Source: Burkholderiaceae bacterium (lineage in GTDB: Bacteria > Pseudomonadota > Gammaproteobacteria > Burkholderiales > Burkholderiaceae_C). Taken from it: a DNA stretch of 38,718 bases. Every line of letters begins with the position of its first letter. Within the stretch, counting starts at the first letter, position 1. A model generated the notes under the pieces. It saw only the letters and a program-made list of their open reading frames with translations, did no database searches and had not been told where the DNA came from. The position numbers were made by a program, and so were the translations under genes. Positions 1 through 8,400 of the stretch are shown piece by piece. The stretch is taken from the NCBI GenBank assembly GCA_024710165.1, contig JANJVG010000066.1:1-38718 (forward strand), given 5' to 3'.

Positions 1-1113
<1,113 letters not shown>

Positions 1114-1119
1114 CCGTTT

Positions 1120-1179
1120 CCTCAAGCCTTTTTGGCCTCCAGCGCTTATCAAACAAGCGCTGGCAGCTATCATTTTTAT
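1120..1179. repeat. Comamonadaceae-type palindromic repeat, copy 1
   Basis: A perfect 9-bp inverted repeat, CCAGCGCTT (1139-1147) and AAGCGCTGG (1155-1163), is separated by a 7-base loop. It is followed by CAGCTATCA and a short T-run at 1173-1177. The pattern GCTATn(6-8)AGCTGCCAGCGCTT recurs in variant form at 2076, 5573, 6009, 6655 and 26427. I recognise this motif as abundant in Comamonadaceae genomes but know of no accepted name for it. Here it sits between purB and the yaeQ homologue and could also terminate purB transcription. Confidence 0.75.
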
Positions 1180-1190
1180 ACTGACAGCCC

Positions 1191-1751
1191 ATGGCCATCA
1201 AATCCACCATCTTCAAGGCGAACCTGCAGATCGCCGACATCGACCACGGCTACTACGCCGACCATGCGCTCACGCTGGCCCGCCACCCGAGCGAGACCGA
1301 CGAGCGCATGATGGTGCGGCTGGCCGCGCTCGCCATTCAGGCGCACCAGCTCAATGACCTGTGCAAAGGCGATGGCACTTTGGCCTTTGGCGCGGGCCTG
1401 TCCGACCCGGACGACCCGGACGCCTCGCTGACCGACTTTACCGGGCGCAAGCGCGTGTGGATCGAGGTCGGCCAGCCCGAAGACAAGCCGCTCACCAAAG
1501 CCTGCAGCAAGGCCGACTCGGTCATCGTCTATTGCTTCAACCACGCGTCCGAGATCTGGTGGAAGGGCATTGAAACCAAGCTCTCGCGCCTGGACAAGCT
1601 GCAGGTGTGGCGCATTCCCACCGAAGCCTCGCAGGAGCTGGCCCGGCTGGCCGAGCGCAGCATGCAGCTGCAGGCCACGGTGCAGGAAGGCGCCATCACG
1701 CTGAGCAGCACGCAGGGCAGCGTCCATGTGGAGCCGGTGCGCTGGAAGTAG
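1191..1751 (+). CDS. yaeQ: YaeQ family protein
   Basis: The 186-residue protein aligns along its length with E. coli YaeQ. Both share the opening (MAIKSTIFKA here, MALKATIYKA there), LTLARHPSETDERMM, IWIELG-like VWIEVGQP, a KAC-S/T-A segment, the IWW motif, and LQATVQEGAITLSS near the C terminus. YaeQ proteins adopt a PD-(D/E)XK nuclease-like fold; their cellular role is unclear. The ATG at 1191 matches the start of homologues, although no good Shine-Dalgarno is visible. It is convergent with the next gene, with 6 bases between the two stops. Confidence 0.9.
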   Translation: MAIKSTIFKANLQIADIDHGYYADHALTLARHPSETDERMMVRLAALAIQAHQLNDLCKGDGTLAFGAGLSDPDDPDASLTDFTGRKRVWIEVGQPEDKPLTKACSKADSVIVYCFNHASEIWWKGIETKLSRLDKLQVWRIPTEASQELARLAERSMQLQATVQEGAITLSSTQGSVHVEPVRWK

Positions 1752-1757
1752 CCCGCA

Positions 1758-2060
1758 TCACCGGGGCATCAGCGCCCCGCATGCCCAGCATTGCTCAAAG
1801 CCACCTTCGACGATTTCACCGCACACGCACTGCCAGCGGTGCTGGGGCAGATTGCGCAAGCGATCCAGCAAGGTTCTGGCGCGCTCCAGGTGCTCGTCGT
1901 GGCGCAGCCAGATTTCGGGCAGGCATTCGTCGGGCGGCAGGTGCCCGGCAGCGGCGCCCAGGTACTGGCGCTGCACCGTGGCGGGCATGCCGTCTTCGCA
2001 CAGCAGGTCCACCCACAGGGTGGCCAGGGCCATGTTCGGTGCCTGGGTGAGACGGCGCAT
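1758..2060 (-). CDS. DUF2007-type protein with C-terminal zinc ribbon
   Basis: A small soluble protein of about 100 residues. The N-terminal part (APNMALATLWVDLL, then GMPATVQRQYLGAAAGHLPP, then PEIWLRHDEHLERARTLLD) matches the DUF2007 putative signal-transducing domain. The C terminus carries a zinc-ribbon half pair: CVCG, then CWACG about 13 residues later. The frame stays open back to a TTG at 2102, but I prefer the ATG at 2060. It has a GAGAG Shine-Dalgarno-like element 6-7 bases upstream, and the extra upstream codons lie in the palindromic repeat at 2076-2131. Function is unknown. Confidence 0.8.
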   Translation of the reverse strand: MRRLTQAPNMALATLWVDLLCEDGMPATVQRQYLGAAAGHLPPDECLPEIWLRHDEHLERARTLLDRLRNLPQHRWQCVCGEIVEGGFEQCWACGALMPR

Positions 2061-2075
2061 GAGTTGCTCTCGGGT

Positions 2076-2131
2076 TGATAGCTGCCGACGCTCGTCCATC
2101 AAGCGCCAGAGGCTGTTTCGGCTACATATTA
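2076..2131. repeat. Comamonadaceae-type palindromic repeat, copy 2
   Basis: The sequence TGATAGCTGCCGACGCTCG, followed by TCCATCAAGCGCCAGAGGC, is a diverged copy of the repeat at 1120-1179. It fills the space between two minus-strand genes and ends at the TAA stop (2129-2131) of the upstream one. An in-frame TTG and ATG inside it would extend the downstream gene, so it could mislead automatic start calling. Confidence 0.6.
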
Positions 2132-2530
2132 TTGCGCTCGCTCGGCATAGCGGTTGAACCGCCAGGCCGTACCCTGCAGCGTGATGCGCCGCCAGACGGC
2201 GCGCTTTTGCGCCGGGCTGTAGGCCGGCCAGTGCTGCACCTCGTCAAAGCTGCGCCCACAGCCCTTGCACCAGTCGTCGCCCTGGCTGGTGGAGCAGATG
2301 GCGATGCAGGGAGTGTCGGGCGTGCTGGCGTACCAGTCCAGCCAGGCGGCCAGGGCCTGGGGCGGCAGGGCCGTTTCGTCGATGGCGTCGTGCTGCCGGT
2401 ACACCATCAGCGCGTACAGCTCGGCCAGGGCATCCAGCGGGGGCGCGAGTGCCGGGTCGTTCCGCCGGGGCGCGCGGTCCCGCCAGTGGTTGATGGCGGC
2501 TTCGATGTCGGTGATGTGGATACGGGCCAT
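2129..2530 (-). CDS. DUF3717 and DUF1289 domain protein
   Basis: About 133 residues from the ATG at 2530. The N-terminal segment ARIHITDIEAAINHWRDR and a following ALAELYALMVYR are the DUF3717 pattern. The C-terminal half PCIAICSTSQGDDWCKGCGR, then FDEVQHWP and KRAVWRRI, is DUF1289, a small cysteine-containing probable metal-binding module. The fusion of both domains is common in Burkholderiales. The ATG at 2542 (four residues longer) is a valid alternative, having a G-rich stretch at Shine-Dalgarno distance. Function is unknown. Confidence 0.8.
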   Translation of the reverse strand: MARIHITDIEAAINHWRDRAPRRNDPALAPPLDALAELYALMVYRQHDAIDETALPPQALAAWLDWYASTPDTPCIAICSTSQGDDWCKGCGRSFDEVQHWPAYSPAQKRAVWRRITLQGTAWRFNRYAERAQ

Positions 2531-2624
2531 GGGCCCGCCCATGATATCGATCCCCCCGCACGCAGCGCCCGGCATGCGTAATACCCACAGTTGTCAGGCC
2601 CCGGAGGGCGGTGTCTAATCCCGG
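2531..2624. other. Left part of the terC leader region, no gene seen
   Basis: The 403 bases between the DUF1289 gene and the TerC-type gene contain no convincing coding frame. The right-hand 310 bases hold a riboswitch and a terminator, described separately. In this left part I see no clear -35/-10 pair, but the riboswitch transcript and the divergent DUF1289 transcript must both start here. Confidence 0.5.
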
Positions 2625-2785
2625 CACAGAGGGGAGTAGCTCCCGCCCTGCGCTGCCTGTGCAACCCGCGGGCGTTCAGCGATAGGGCATCGGAACTGTC
2701 GTCAATACGAAGCCTCAGGCTTCCGGCAGTCCGGGTCCGGTGCCATGCGCTGCCGGATCGAGCAAGACCTTTGATGGGTCCGGTG
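2625..2785 (+). promoter_or_regulatory. yybP-ykoY (Mn2+-sensing) riboswitch
   Basis: The leader of the TerC-type gene contains the two conserved blocks of the yybP-ykoY class: AGAGGGGAGTAGC at about 2628-2640 and GCAAGACCTTTG at 2762-2773. Between them lies CATCGGAACTGTCGTCAATA, which I associate with betaproteobacterial members. This riboswitch binds Mn2+ and turns on manganese exporters. The downstream gene belongs to the YjbE group of TerC proteins, for which this leader is characteristic. Exact ends are estimates. Confidence 0.85.
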
Positions 2786-2871
2786 CGGGCTGATCAGGGC
2801 TATCCTCCGGCATCACGACCGTCTGCGGGGCCAGGTTTCCTGCTTTGCGGCCACCGGACCCACCGCTCCCG

Positions 2872-2910
2872 AAGGGCCCGGCGCCAGCCTCTGGTGCCGG
2901 GCCCTTGATT
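2872..2910 (+). terminator. Terminator hairpin, probable riboswitch expression platform
   Basis: A 16-bp stem (2872-2887 with 2891-2906; one G-T pair, otherwise perfect) closes over the three-base loop CCT. It is followed by GATTT. It lies between the riboswitch and the ATG at 2934. The likely reading is ligand-dependent transcription termination. The weak T-tract means block of translation or partial termination is also possible. Confidence 0.75.
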
Positions 2911-2933
2911 TGCCCATTGATACCGAGGAATTT

Positions 2934-3692
2934 ATGGAATTTTTGACTTCGCCCGAGTTCTGGATTGCGCTCGGCCAGATCATCATCATCGACATCCTGC
3001 TGGGTGGCGACAACGCGGTGGTCATTGCCCTGGCCTGCCGCAAGCTGCCGCCCGCACAGCGCACCAAGGGCATCATCTGGGGCACCGCTGGCGCCATCAT
3101 CCTGCGGGTGATCCTGATCGCGTTTGCCATGACGCTGCTGGCGCTGCCGTTCCTGAAGTTTGTCGGCGCGGTGCTGCTGGTGTGGATTGGCGTGAAGCTG
3201 CTGGCCCCCGATGAAGAAGGCCATGGCGACGTGCAGGGCAGCGACAAGCTGCTGGCCGCCATCAAGACCATCATCGTGGCCGACCTGGTGATGAGCGTGG
3301 ACAACGTGATCGCCATTGCCGGCGCCGCACAGAACGCCGGCGAACACCAGCTGCTGCTGGTGGTGCTGGGCCTCCTGATTTCCATCCCGATCATCGTCTG
3401 GGGCAGCCAGCTGGTGATCAAGCTGATGGAGCGCTTCCCGATGATCATCACCTTCGGCGGCATGCTGCTGGGCTGGATTGCCGGCGGCATGCTGGTGACC
3501 GACCCCGCTTTCGTCAACCCGGCCATCGTCGAATGGATGCCCAAGTGGGGCAGCGTGGACGCGAAGGGCATCGCCGAGATCCCCGACTGGATGTACTGGT
3601 CCTCGCACATCGCCGGCGCCCTGCTGGTGCTGGCAGCCGGCAAGGCCATTCTGGCGCGCCGCACAACGGCCGCACCCGAAGGCCAGGCCTGA
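2934..3692 (+). CDS. TerC family (YjbE-type) membrane protein, probable Mn2+ exporter
   Basis: A 252-residue inner-membrane protein with about seven hydrophobic segments. The two TerC signature halves are visible: an acidic GGDNAVVIALA in the first membrane segment and the repeat-related SVDNVIAIAGAA in the middle. Their Asp and Asn residues are thought to bind metal. Homologues export Mn2+, sometimes supplying exported metalloenzymes. The ATG at 2934 has a GAGGAA element just upstream; the in-frame TTG at 2910 overlaps the terminator and is rejected. Regulation by the preceding Mn2+ riboswitch fits the function. Confidence 0.9.
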   Translation: MEFLTSPEFWIALGQIIIIDILLGGDNAVVIALACRKLPPAQRTKGIIWGTAGAIILRVILIAFAMTLLALPFLKFVGAVLLVWIGVKLLAPDEEGHGDVQGSDKLLAAIKTIIVADLVMSVDNVIAIAGAAQNAGEHQLLLVVLGLLISIPIIVWGSQLVIKLMERFPMIITFGGMLLGWIAGGMLVTDPAFVNPAIVEWMPKWGSVDAKGIAEIPDWMYWSSHIAGALLVLAAGKAILARRTTAAPEGQA

Positions 3693-3719
3693 CGCTTGCT
3701 GCGCCCGCCAACAGCCAGG

Positions 3720-3740
3720 AAGGCCCTTCGGGGCCTTTTT
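3720..3740 (+). terminator. Intrinsic terminator after the TerC-type gene
   Basis: AAGGCCC and GGGCCTT pair over a TTCG tetraloop, and the right arm runs into TTTTT. It begins 27 bases after the stop codon. A classic rho-independent terminator. Confidence 0.85.
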
Positions 3741-3802
3741 GCATGGTGGCCCGGTGGCGGGTGCGCTGCAGCGCACCAGGGCGCGGTGCTATCCTTTGAC
3801 CG

Positions 3803-4156
3803 ATGAAACTTGCTCTCAGATGGCTGCTCAGCGCTGCCGCGTTGCTGTTTGTGGCCTATGTGTACAGCGGTGTGCAGGTGCAGAGCTTTCCCTCTGCACT
3901 GATTGCGGCCCTGGTCATTGGTCTGTTCAATGCCGTGCTGCGCCCCATTTTGGTGCTGCTGACGCTGCCAGTCACCATCGTCACCGTGGGGCTGTTCCTG
4001 TTCGTCATCAATGCGCTGATGTTCTGGTCAGCCGCCGGGGTGCTGGACGGCTTCCATGTCTCGGGCTTTGGCGCCGCGCTGCTGGGCTCGCTGATCTACT
4101 CGGTGCTGGGCCTGCTGATTGATTCAGCGCTCGGCGGCCTGTTCGCGAAGAAGTGA
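3803..4156 (+). CDS. Phage_holin_4_2 (YvlD-like) four-helix membrane protein
   Basis: 117 residues forming four hydrophobic helices with a short positive C terminus (FAKK). The pattern ALVIGLFNAVLRPILVLLTL followed by PVTIVTVGLFLFVINALMFW is the hallmark of the PF04020 family, named after holins but common on bacterial chromosomes and not phage-linked here. Function is unknown; some relatives are tied to envelope stress. Its last 33 bases overlap the 3' end of the convergent protease gene. Confidence 0.8.
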   Translation: MKLALRWLLSAAALLFVAYVYSGVQVQSFPSALIAALVIGLFNAVLRPILVLLTLPVTIVTVGLFLFVINALMFWSAAGVLDGFHVSGFGAALLGSLIYSVLGLLIDSALGGLFAKK

Positions 4157-5623
4157 CTCCACCGCGCGCAGGCGCGTGTCAATGATGGACGCCTCCACAT
4201 GGTCGGCGGCCGACCGGCTGTGCCGCGCCAGGTCCTGCCCGGCCTTGAAGCGGTCCACCGCCGCTGCGTAGTCGTAGCGCGCAACGTGGGCCTCGGCCTC
4301 GGCACGCACGGCACGCAGCCGCTGGCCCTGGGCCTGCCACACGTTGGCCAGCAGCTGCCACACGCCGGCATCGCGCGGGTGCAGCGCCACCCAGGTTTGC
4401 AGCCGCCCCCCCAGATCCTGCGCGCCCTGCACCGCGGCCGGGTTGTGCAGCAGGGCCTGCGCCGCCAGCACCAGCTCGGGCCGGCCGCTGCCCGCGGGCA
4501 CCAGGTTCAGCGCGCGCGCGGCATCCCCCTCGGCCAGCGCCACCTCGGCAGCCAGCAGGGCGGCCTGGCGAACCGCCCGCGCATCGCCCTGCACGGCCTG
4601 CTGCAGGCGCGGCAGCAGCGCACGCGCAGCCGGCGCCTCGCGCAACTGGCTTGCCGCCAGCACCGCCGCATACAAAATTGCCGCCTGCCGCGCGGCGGGC
4701 TGCGCCGCAAAGCCGCTGCCCTGCGGCTCTGCCATCCACTGGCGCAGCACCTCCACACCCGGCCGCGCCAGCACCCGGGCGCGTGCGGCCATCAGGGTGT
4801 GCTCCAGCGTGGGCGTGGTCTGCACCGCACTGCCCACGGGCAGGCGCGTCTGCATGTCGGCCACGCGCTGTGTGGTCAGGGGGTGGCTGCGCAGGTAGGG
4901 CCACGAGCCATTGTCGTTGATGCGGTTGGCCTGCTGCAGCTTGTCGAACATGCCCACAAAGCCCTGCGGCGCAAAACCGGCCGGGGCCATCAGGCCAAAG
5001 CCCACACGGTCGGCCTCGCGCTCCATGTCGCGCGAGAAGTTGAGCTGGTTCTGCACCACCAGCGCCTGCCCGCCGATCGACAGCGCCTGCGCGGCCTCGG
5101 GGCTTTTGCTGGCGGCCAGCGCGCCCAGAATCATGGCGCCGATCATCAGCGGCGTCTGCCGGTTCTGCTGGGTGATCAGGCGCGCAATGTGGCGCTGGGT
5201 GACGTGGCTGAGCTCGTGCGCCAGCACCGAGGCGAGCTCGTCGCCGCTGCCCACCACGCCGATCAAGCCCAGGTGCACGCCCAGGTAGCCCCCGGGCAAG
5301 GCAAAGGCATTGACGCTGCGGTCGCGCCCGAGCAACACCTCCCAGGCAAAGCGCTCGTCCAGTTCGGGGGGGAGTTCGCCACGCGCCCGCGCCGCTGCCA
5401 GCAGGGCCTGCCAGAGCGTCTGCACGTATTCGACCAGCACCGGGTCGTCGAGGTAGTCCGGATCGCGGTATAGGTGGCGGATGATGCTGTCGCCCAGTCG
5501 GCGCTCGGCGCTGGCCGTGATGTCGCCACCGTCGCCCAGCGCAGGCAACTGCGGCTGGGCCTGGGCTGCAAACGCTATTAAAAGTGAAGCTGCCAGCGCT
5601 TTTACTGTAAGCCTTGAAGCCAT
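4124..5623 (-). CDS. M48 family metalloprotease, BepA-like, with TPR C terminus
   Basis: A 499-residue periplasmic zinc protease related to E. coli BepA, which assembles or degrades outer-membrane proteins such as LptD. Residues 1-22 are a signal peptide ending in AFAAQA. The zinc motif HELSH is at 136-140 and the third ligand is in EREAD at 201-205. The C-terminal half is alanine-rich and helical, with the TPR-like build of BepA. The ATG at 5623 is chosen because it gives the signal peptide; upstream codons to 5701 are not secretory. Odd point: the signal peptide is encoded within a copy of the Comamonadaceae repeat. Confidence 0.88.
   Translation of the reverse strand: MASRLTVKALAASLLIAFAAQAQPQLPALGDGGDITASAERRLGDSIIRHLYRDPDYLDDPVLVEYVQTLWQALLAAARARGELPPELDERFAWEVLLGRDRSVNAFALPGGYLGVHLGLIGVVGSGDELASVLAHELSHVTQRHIARLITQQNRQTPLMIGAMILGALAASKSPEAAQALSIGGQALVVQNQLNFSRDMEREADRVGFGLMAPAGFAPQGFVGMFDKLQQANRINDNGSWPYLRSHPLTTQRVADMQTRLPVGSAVQTTPTLEHTLMAARARVLARPGVEVLRQWMAEPQGSGFAAQPAARQAAILYAAVLAASQLREAPAARALLPRLQQAVQGDARAVRQAALLAAEVALAEGDAARALNLVPAGSGRPELVLAAQALLHNPAAVQGAQDLGGRLQTWVALHPRDAGVWQLLANVWQAQGQRLRAVRAEAEAHVARYDYAAAVDRFKAGQDLARHSRSAADHVEASIIDTRLRAVESLLREQAAER
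5573..5612. repeat. Comamonadaceae-type repeat, copy 3, inside the signal peptide of the M48 protease
   Basis: GCTATTAAAAGTGAAGCTGC followed by CAGCGCTT matches copy 1 (read on the other strand) at nearly every position of the conserved core. It lies in coding sequence and encodes, on the minus strand, the hydrophobic KALAASLLIA core of the signal peptide. Signal peptides tolerate varied hydrophobic sequence, so this is a plausible place for an insertion to survive. Confidence 0.65.
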
Positions 5624-5756
5624 TTTTTGCTTGAAACCTTGAATCCGGACGCTGCCCGAGCCCGACCGGCACACCCTGCAGCACCCACCCTTGCACATCA
5701 CCGTATGATGCCCCGTTCTGCCAAAGTTTCCCCTGTTTCACCCCTGATTGCACGCT

Positions 5757-6257
5757 ATGTCCGCACTCACCCACTTCGACGCCCAGGGCCAGGCCCACAT
5801 GGTGGACGTGGCCGCCAAGGCCGCCACGCACCGCATCGCCGTGGCTACCGGCCGCATCGAAATGCAGCCTGCCACGCTGGCCCTGATCGAGGCCGGCACC
5901 GCCAAAAAAGGCGACGTGCTGGGCATTGCCCGCATCGCCGGCATCCAGGCCGCCAAAAAGACCAGCGACCTCATCCCCCTGTGCCACCCGCTGGCGCTGA
6001 CCCGTGTCGCTATTGAATTTGAAGCTGCCAGCGCACGCCAGCAGGGCGCTACCGGCATCTTTTGTGCGGCAACCGTGGAAACCGTGGGCCCCACCGGCGT
6101 CGAGATGGAGGCCCTGACCGCCGTGCAGGTGGCCCTGCTCACCATCTACGACATGTGCAAGGCCGTGGACCGTGGCATGTCGATCCACGACGTGCGCGTG
6201 CAGGAAAAGCACGGTGGCAAGTCGGGGAGTTACGTGGCGCCAAGCCCGTCGGCCTGA
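5757..6257 (+). CDS. moaC: Cyclic pyranopterin monophosphate synthase MoaC
   Basis: MoaC converts 3',8-cyclo-7,8-dihydro-GTP (the MoaA product) to cyclic pyranopterin monophosphate in molybdenum cofactor synthesis. The 166-residue protein has the family blocks [45 protein letters not shown] and IYDMCKAV. The two catalytic lysines of E. coli MoaC correspond to K51 and K135. The second is displaced by four residues because the protein is longer between the CHPL and GVEMEAL blocks, exactly where a repeat copy lies. The ATG at 5757 matches known MoaC starts. No other moa gene is nearby. Confidence 0.95.
6009..6050. repeat. Comamonadaceae-type repeat, copy 4, inside moaC
   Basis: GCTATTGAATTTGAAGCTGC followed by CAGCGC has the same conserved core as copies 1 and 3, and a degenerate right arm (GCAGGGCGCT). 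It is read in frame as [14 protein letters not shown]. Compared with E. coli MoaC this segment holds four extra residues in a variable stretch. Confidence 0.6.
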
Positions 6258-6272
6258 CGCCCGCCGCAGCGT

Positions 6273-7901
6273 TCAGTCGTCCACCGGGGCGGCGAAGGCC
6301 CGGTTGGCGCGAGACCAGCGATCGAAATCCTGCGGATACGCGACCCGGTAACGGCGCATGTGGAAGGCCACCTCATCATCCCGCCCCAACAGCGACGCGC
6401 TTTCGATCAGCGGCTCGATCACGCGCGGCTCGGGGGAATAGTGCAGCAGGGCCGTGGCCAGCCCATGCATGCGCTGCGCGGTCTCCGGGTTGACGGGCGT
6501 GGTCGTCAGAATCGCAAAATCTACGGCATCGGCAAACAGCCAGGTGCCGGACACCTTGGTCAGGGTGTTCTCCCGCAGGGCTTCGGAGCGCAGGTGCACC
6601 GGCTTGTACACCTGGCTCACCCGCGCGTAATCCCAGCTGGCGTAGCCCATGAATGCTATGGCAATGAGAGCTATCAGCGCTTTCCAGATCTGCCCTAAAG
6701 GCGCTTTTGGCACGGAGACATCACCCTGCGGAGTGCCACGCTCGGGCGCCGGCCTGCGCCAGAGAATGAAGACTGCCAGCACCGTCACCAGCTGAAACGG
6801 CCCGTACCACAGCGGAAACTCCAGCATACTGTGCAAGCCCACCAGCGCCAGAATCCCCCAGGCCAGTTGCCGCGCAGGGTCCGTCTCGCTCCAGGGGCGC
6901 GATGCGCCGACCCAGGCCAGCACGGCAACGCACGCCAGCGCAGCCACGGGCACCCCCAGTTCCACCGCAAGATGCAGGGGCAGGTTGTGCGCGTTGTCCA
7001 GCAGCACACAGAAGCGTTCCCCGGGAAAGAGCGTGATGTAGTGGGCGTAATCCAGCTCGCCCCAGCCCCAGCCGAGCCAGGGCTTCTGCGCGATCAGGTG
7101 CAGCACGTTGGACCACAGGACGCGCCGGCTGGTGCAGCCCGGCGCATCGCCAAAACGCGCCATCAGCCCATCGGCCCGAAAGCCTGTCCATTGCAGCAGC
7201 AGATCGGGCAGCAGCCATGCCGCCACACCATATATGACCAGCCCCACCAGCGCCAACCCCACCGCCAGGCGCCCTAGCGAAGCGCGCCACATCGCCAAGA
7301 GCACCCCGATCACCACCCACTGCGCCAGCCCCGTGCGCGACGCCGTGGCCGCACTGCCCACCGCCAGCAGGGCCAGGGCCCAGGCCATGAGCAGCCCCAC
7401 CCACCACAACGGCCTCGGCCGGCCGCCCCCATGCAAGGCGACCCCGGACTGCGCCGAGCCCTCCCCAGCCGATGGCGCACGCAAATGCGCCTCGGTTTGC
7501 GCCACCACCCACAGCAAGGCCCACAGCCCCATGCTGAGCAGGGTGGCCTGCTGGTTGCGCTGGCGCAAATTACCCATGGCATGGCCGGGCTTGGAGGCAT
7601 GCACCCAGGGATCGAGACCGGTGGCAGCGCCAAAATACTGCAGCAGACCGATGGCACTGGCCAACAGCGCGGCCAGCAAGAGGCCGGCGCTGAGCCAGGC
7701 AGTCATTTCGGAGCGATCCATCCAGCCGCCCCGCACCGTGTCTACGCAGCGTGCATTCCACGCCACCGTCACCACCCAACCGCACAACCCGGCAGCCATC
7801 AAGGGCCAAAAATTGGTAGAGGGCGGCTGGGTATAGGAAAACAGAAACGGGAAGGCAACCGCCAGCGCCATCAGCGGGGCGGCGAAAGCAGCGTGGAGCA
7901 T
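6273..7901 (-). CDS. PglL/WaaL-like O-oligosaccharyltransferase or ligase (Wzy_C family)
   Basis: A 542-residue polytopic inner-membrane protein. The N-terminal region has GNLRQRNQQATLLSMGL, typical of the protein-glycosylation ligase (PglL_A) group. The large periplasmic loop region has LGWGWGELDYAHYI, then LLDNAHNLPLHLAVELGVP, the Wzy_C/O-antigen ligase pattern with its catalytic-type histidine. PglL enzymes move lipid-linked glycans onto pilins or other periplasmic proteins. The ATG at 7901 is used; an in-frame TTG lies two codons upstream. It follows the UbiA and phosphatase genes on the same strand with a 69-base gap, so it may share their transcript. A ligase for LPS or capsule cannot be excluded. 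Confidence 0.8.
   Translation of the reverse strand: MLHAAFAAPLMALAVAFPFLFSYTQPPSTNFWPLMAAGLCGWVVTVAWNARCVDTVRGGWMDRSEMTAWLSAGLLLAALLASAIGLLQYFGAATGLDPWVHASKPGHAMGNLRQRNQQATLLSMGLWALLWVVAQTEAHLRAPSAGEGSAQSGVALHGGGRPRPLWWVGLLMAWALALLAVGSAATASRTGLAQWVVIGVLLAMWRASLGRLAVGLALVGLVIYGVAAWLLPDLLLQWTGFRADGLMARFGDAPGCTSRRVLWSNVLHLIAQKPWLGWGWGELDYAHYITLFPGERFCVLLDNAHNLPLHLAVELGVPVAALACVAVLAWVGASRPWSETDPARQLAWGILALVGLHSMLEFPLWYGPFQLVTVLAVFILWRRPAPERGTPQGDVSVPKAPLGQIWKALIALIAIAFMGYASWDYARVSQVYKPVHLRSEALRENTLTKVSGTWLFADAVDFAILTTTPVNPETAQRMHGLATALLHYSPEPRVIEPLIESASLLGRDDEVAFHMRRYRVAYPQDFDRWSRANRAFAAPVDD
6655..6710. repeat. Comamonadaceae-type repeat, copy 5, inside the PglL-like gene
   Basis: GCTATGGCAATGAGAGCTAT followed by CAGCGCTTTCCAG, then a right arm with AAAGGCGCTTTTGGC, keeps the spacing of the other copies. 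On the minus strand it encodes PLGQIWKALIALIAIAFMGY, a membrane-like hydrophobic stretch near the C-terminal third of the protein. Confidence 0.6.
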
Positions 7902-7970
7902 GGGCAAAATGCGTAAGATGGGCCAATCCTTGGGGTGAGACAGATAAGACTGAGTACGCGCACGAAGGAT

Positions 7971-8390
7971 TCAACGCCCCATGACCATCTGCATGACTAC
8001 GGCGACAGAACTACCAACGGCAATGCCCGCAACGATTTCCACGAAGGAGTGGCCCATGCGCACACGCAAAGGGGCAAGACCTTCACTTGGGCCCGCCAAG
8101 CGATTGATGGCCTCCGCTTGCTTGCCGACTTGTCTCCGCAGGCTGCTGGCATCCATCATGACAACGAAGGCAAGAGTGAGCGCCACGCCAAAAGCCGGGT
8201 GGTCAACCCCTTCCCGCAGTGCAATCAATGCCGCAGTGCTGCTGACGATGGCACTGTGGTTGCTAGGCAAACCGCCGTAGCCAACCAGACCGAAGGCCCA
8301 TTGCCTTGCCCTGATGCTGTTGACGATGAACTTCAGGGCACCCGCCGCCAGCCAAGCGCAAAAAGGTGTCAACACATAAGGAAGATCCAT
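7971..8390 (-). CDS. Divergent PAP2 (DivPAP, DUF212) family phosphatase
   Basis: 139 residues with several hydrophobic helices. The DivPAP motifs are visible: LKFIVNSIR near the start, YGGLPSNHSA (phosphate-binding PSxH) and GHSFVEIVAG (catalytic-type His and acidic residue). The ATG at 8390 has an AGAGAGG Shine-Dalgarno 4-5 bases upstream and lies 10 bases after the UbiA stop, so the two are coupled. By context I infer that it dephosphorylates polyprenyl-phosphoryl-5-phosphoribose, the step assigned to Rv3807c in mycobacteria. The family function is not firmly established, and a general polyprenyl or lipid phosphatase role is possible. Confidence 0.8.
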   Translation of the reverse strand: MDLPYVLTPFCAWLAAGALKFIVNSIRARQWAFGLVGYGGLPSNHSAIVSSTAALIALREGVDHPAFGVALTLAFVVMMDASSLRRQVGKQAEAINRLAGPSEGLAPLRVRMGHSFVEIVAGIAVGSSVAVVMQMVMGR

Positions 8391-8400
8391 ATGGCCTCTC

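Noticed and set aside
1758-2102. Longer version of the DUF2007 gene starting at TTG 2102
   Set aside because: The extra codons approach the palindromic repeat and have no homology, and the ATG at 2060 has a better Shine-Dalgarno.
3803-4156. Prophage remnant suggested by the holin family name
   Set aside because: No other phage gene is nearby, and PF04020 proteins are common chromosomal membrane proteins.
4179-6212. Minus-strand frame of about 680 codons over the M48 gene and moaC
   Set aside because: It is frame-shifted relative to the real protease and runs antisense through moaC; the translation is Gly/Ala/Arg repetitive.
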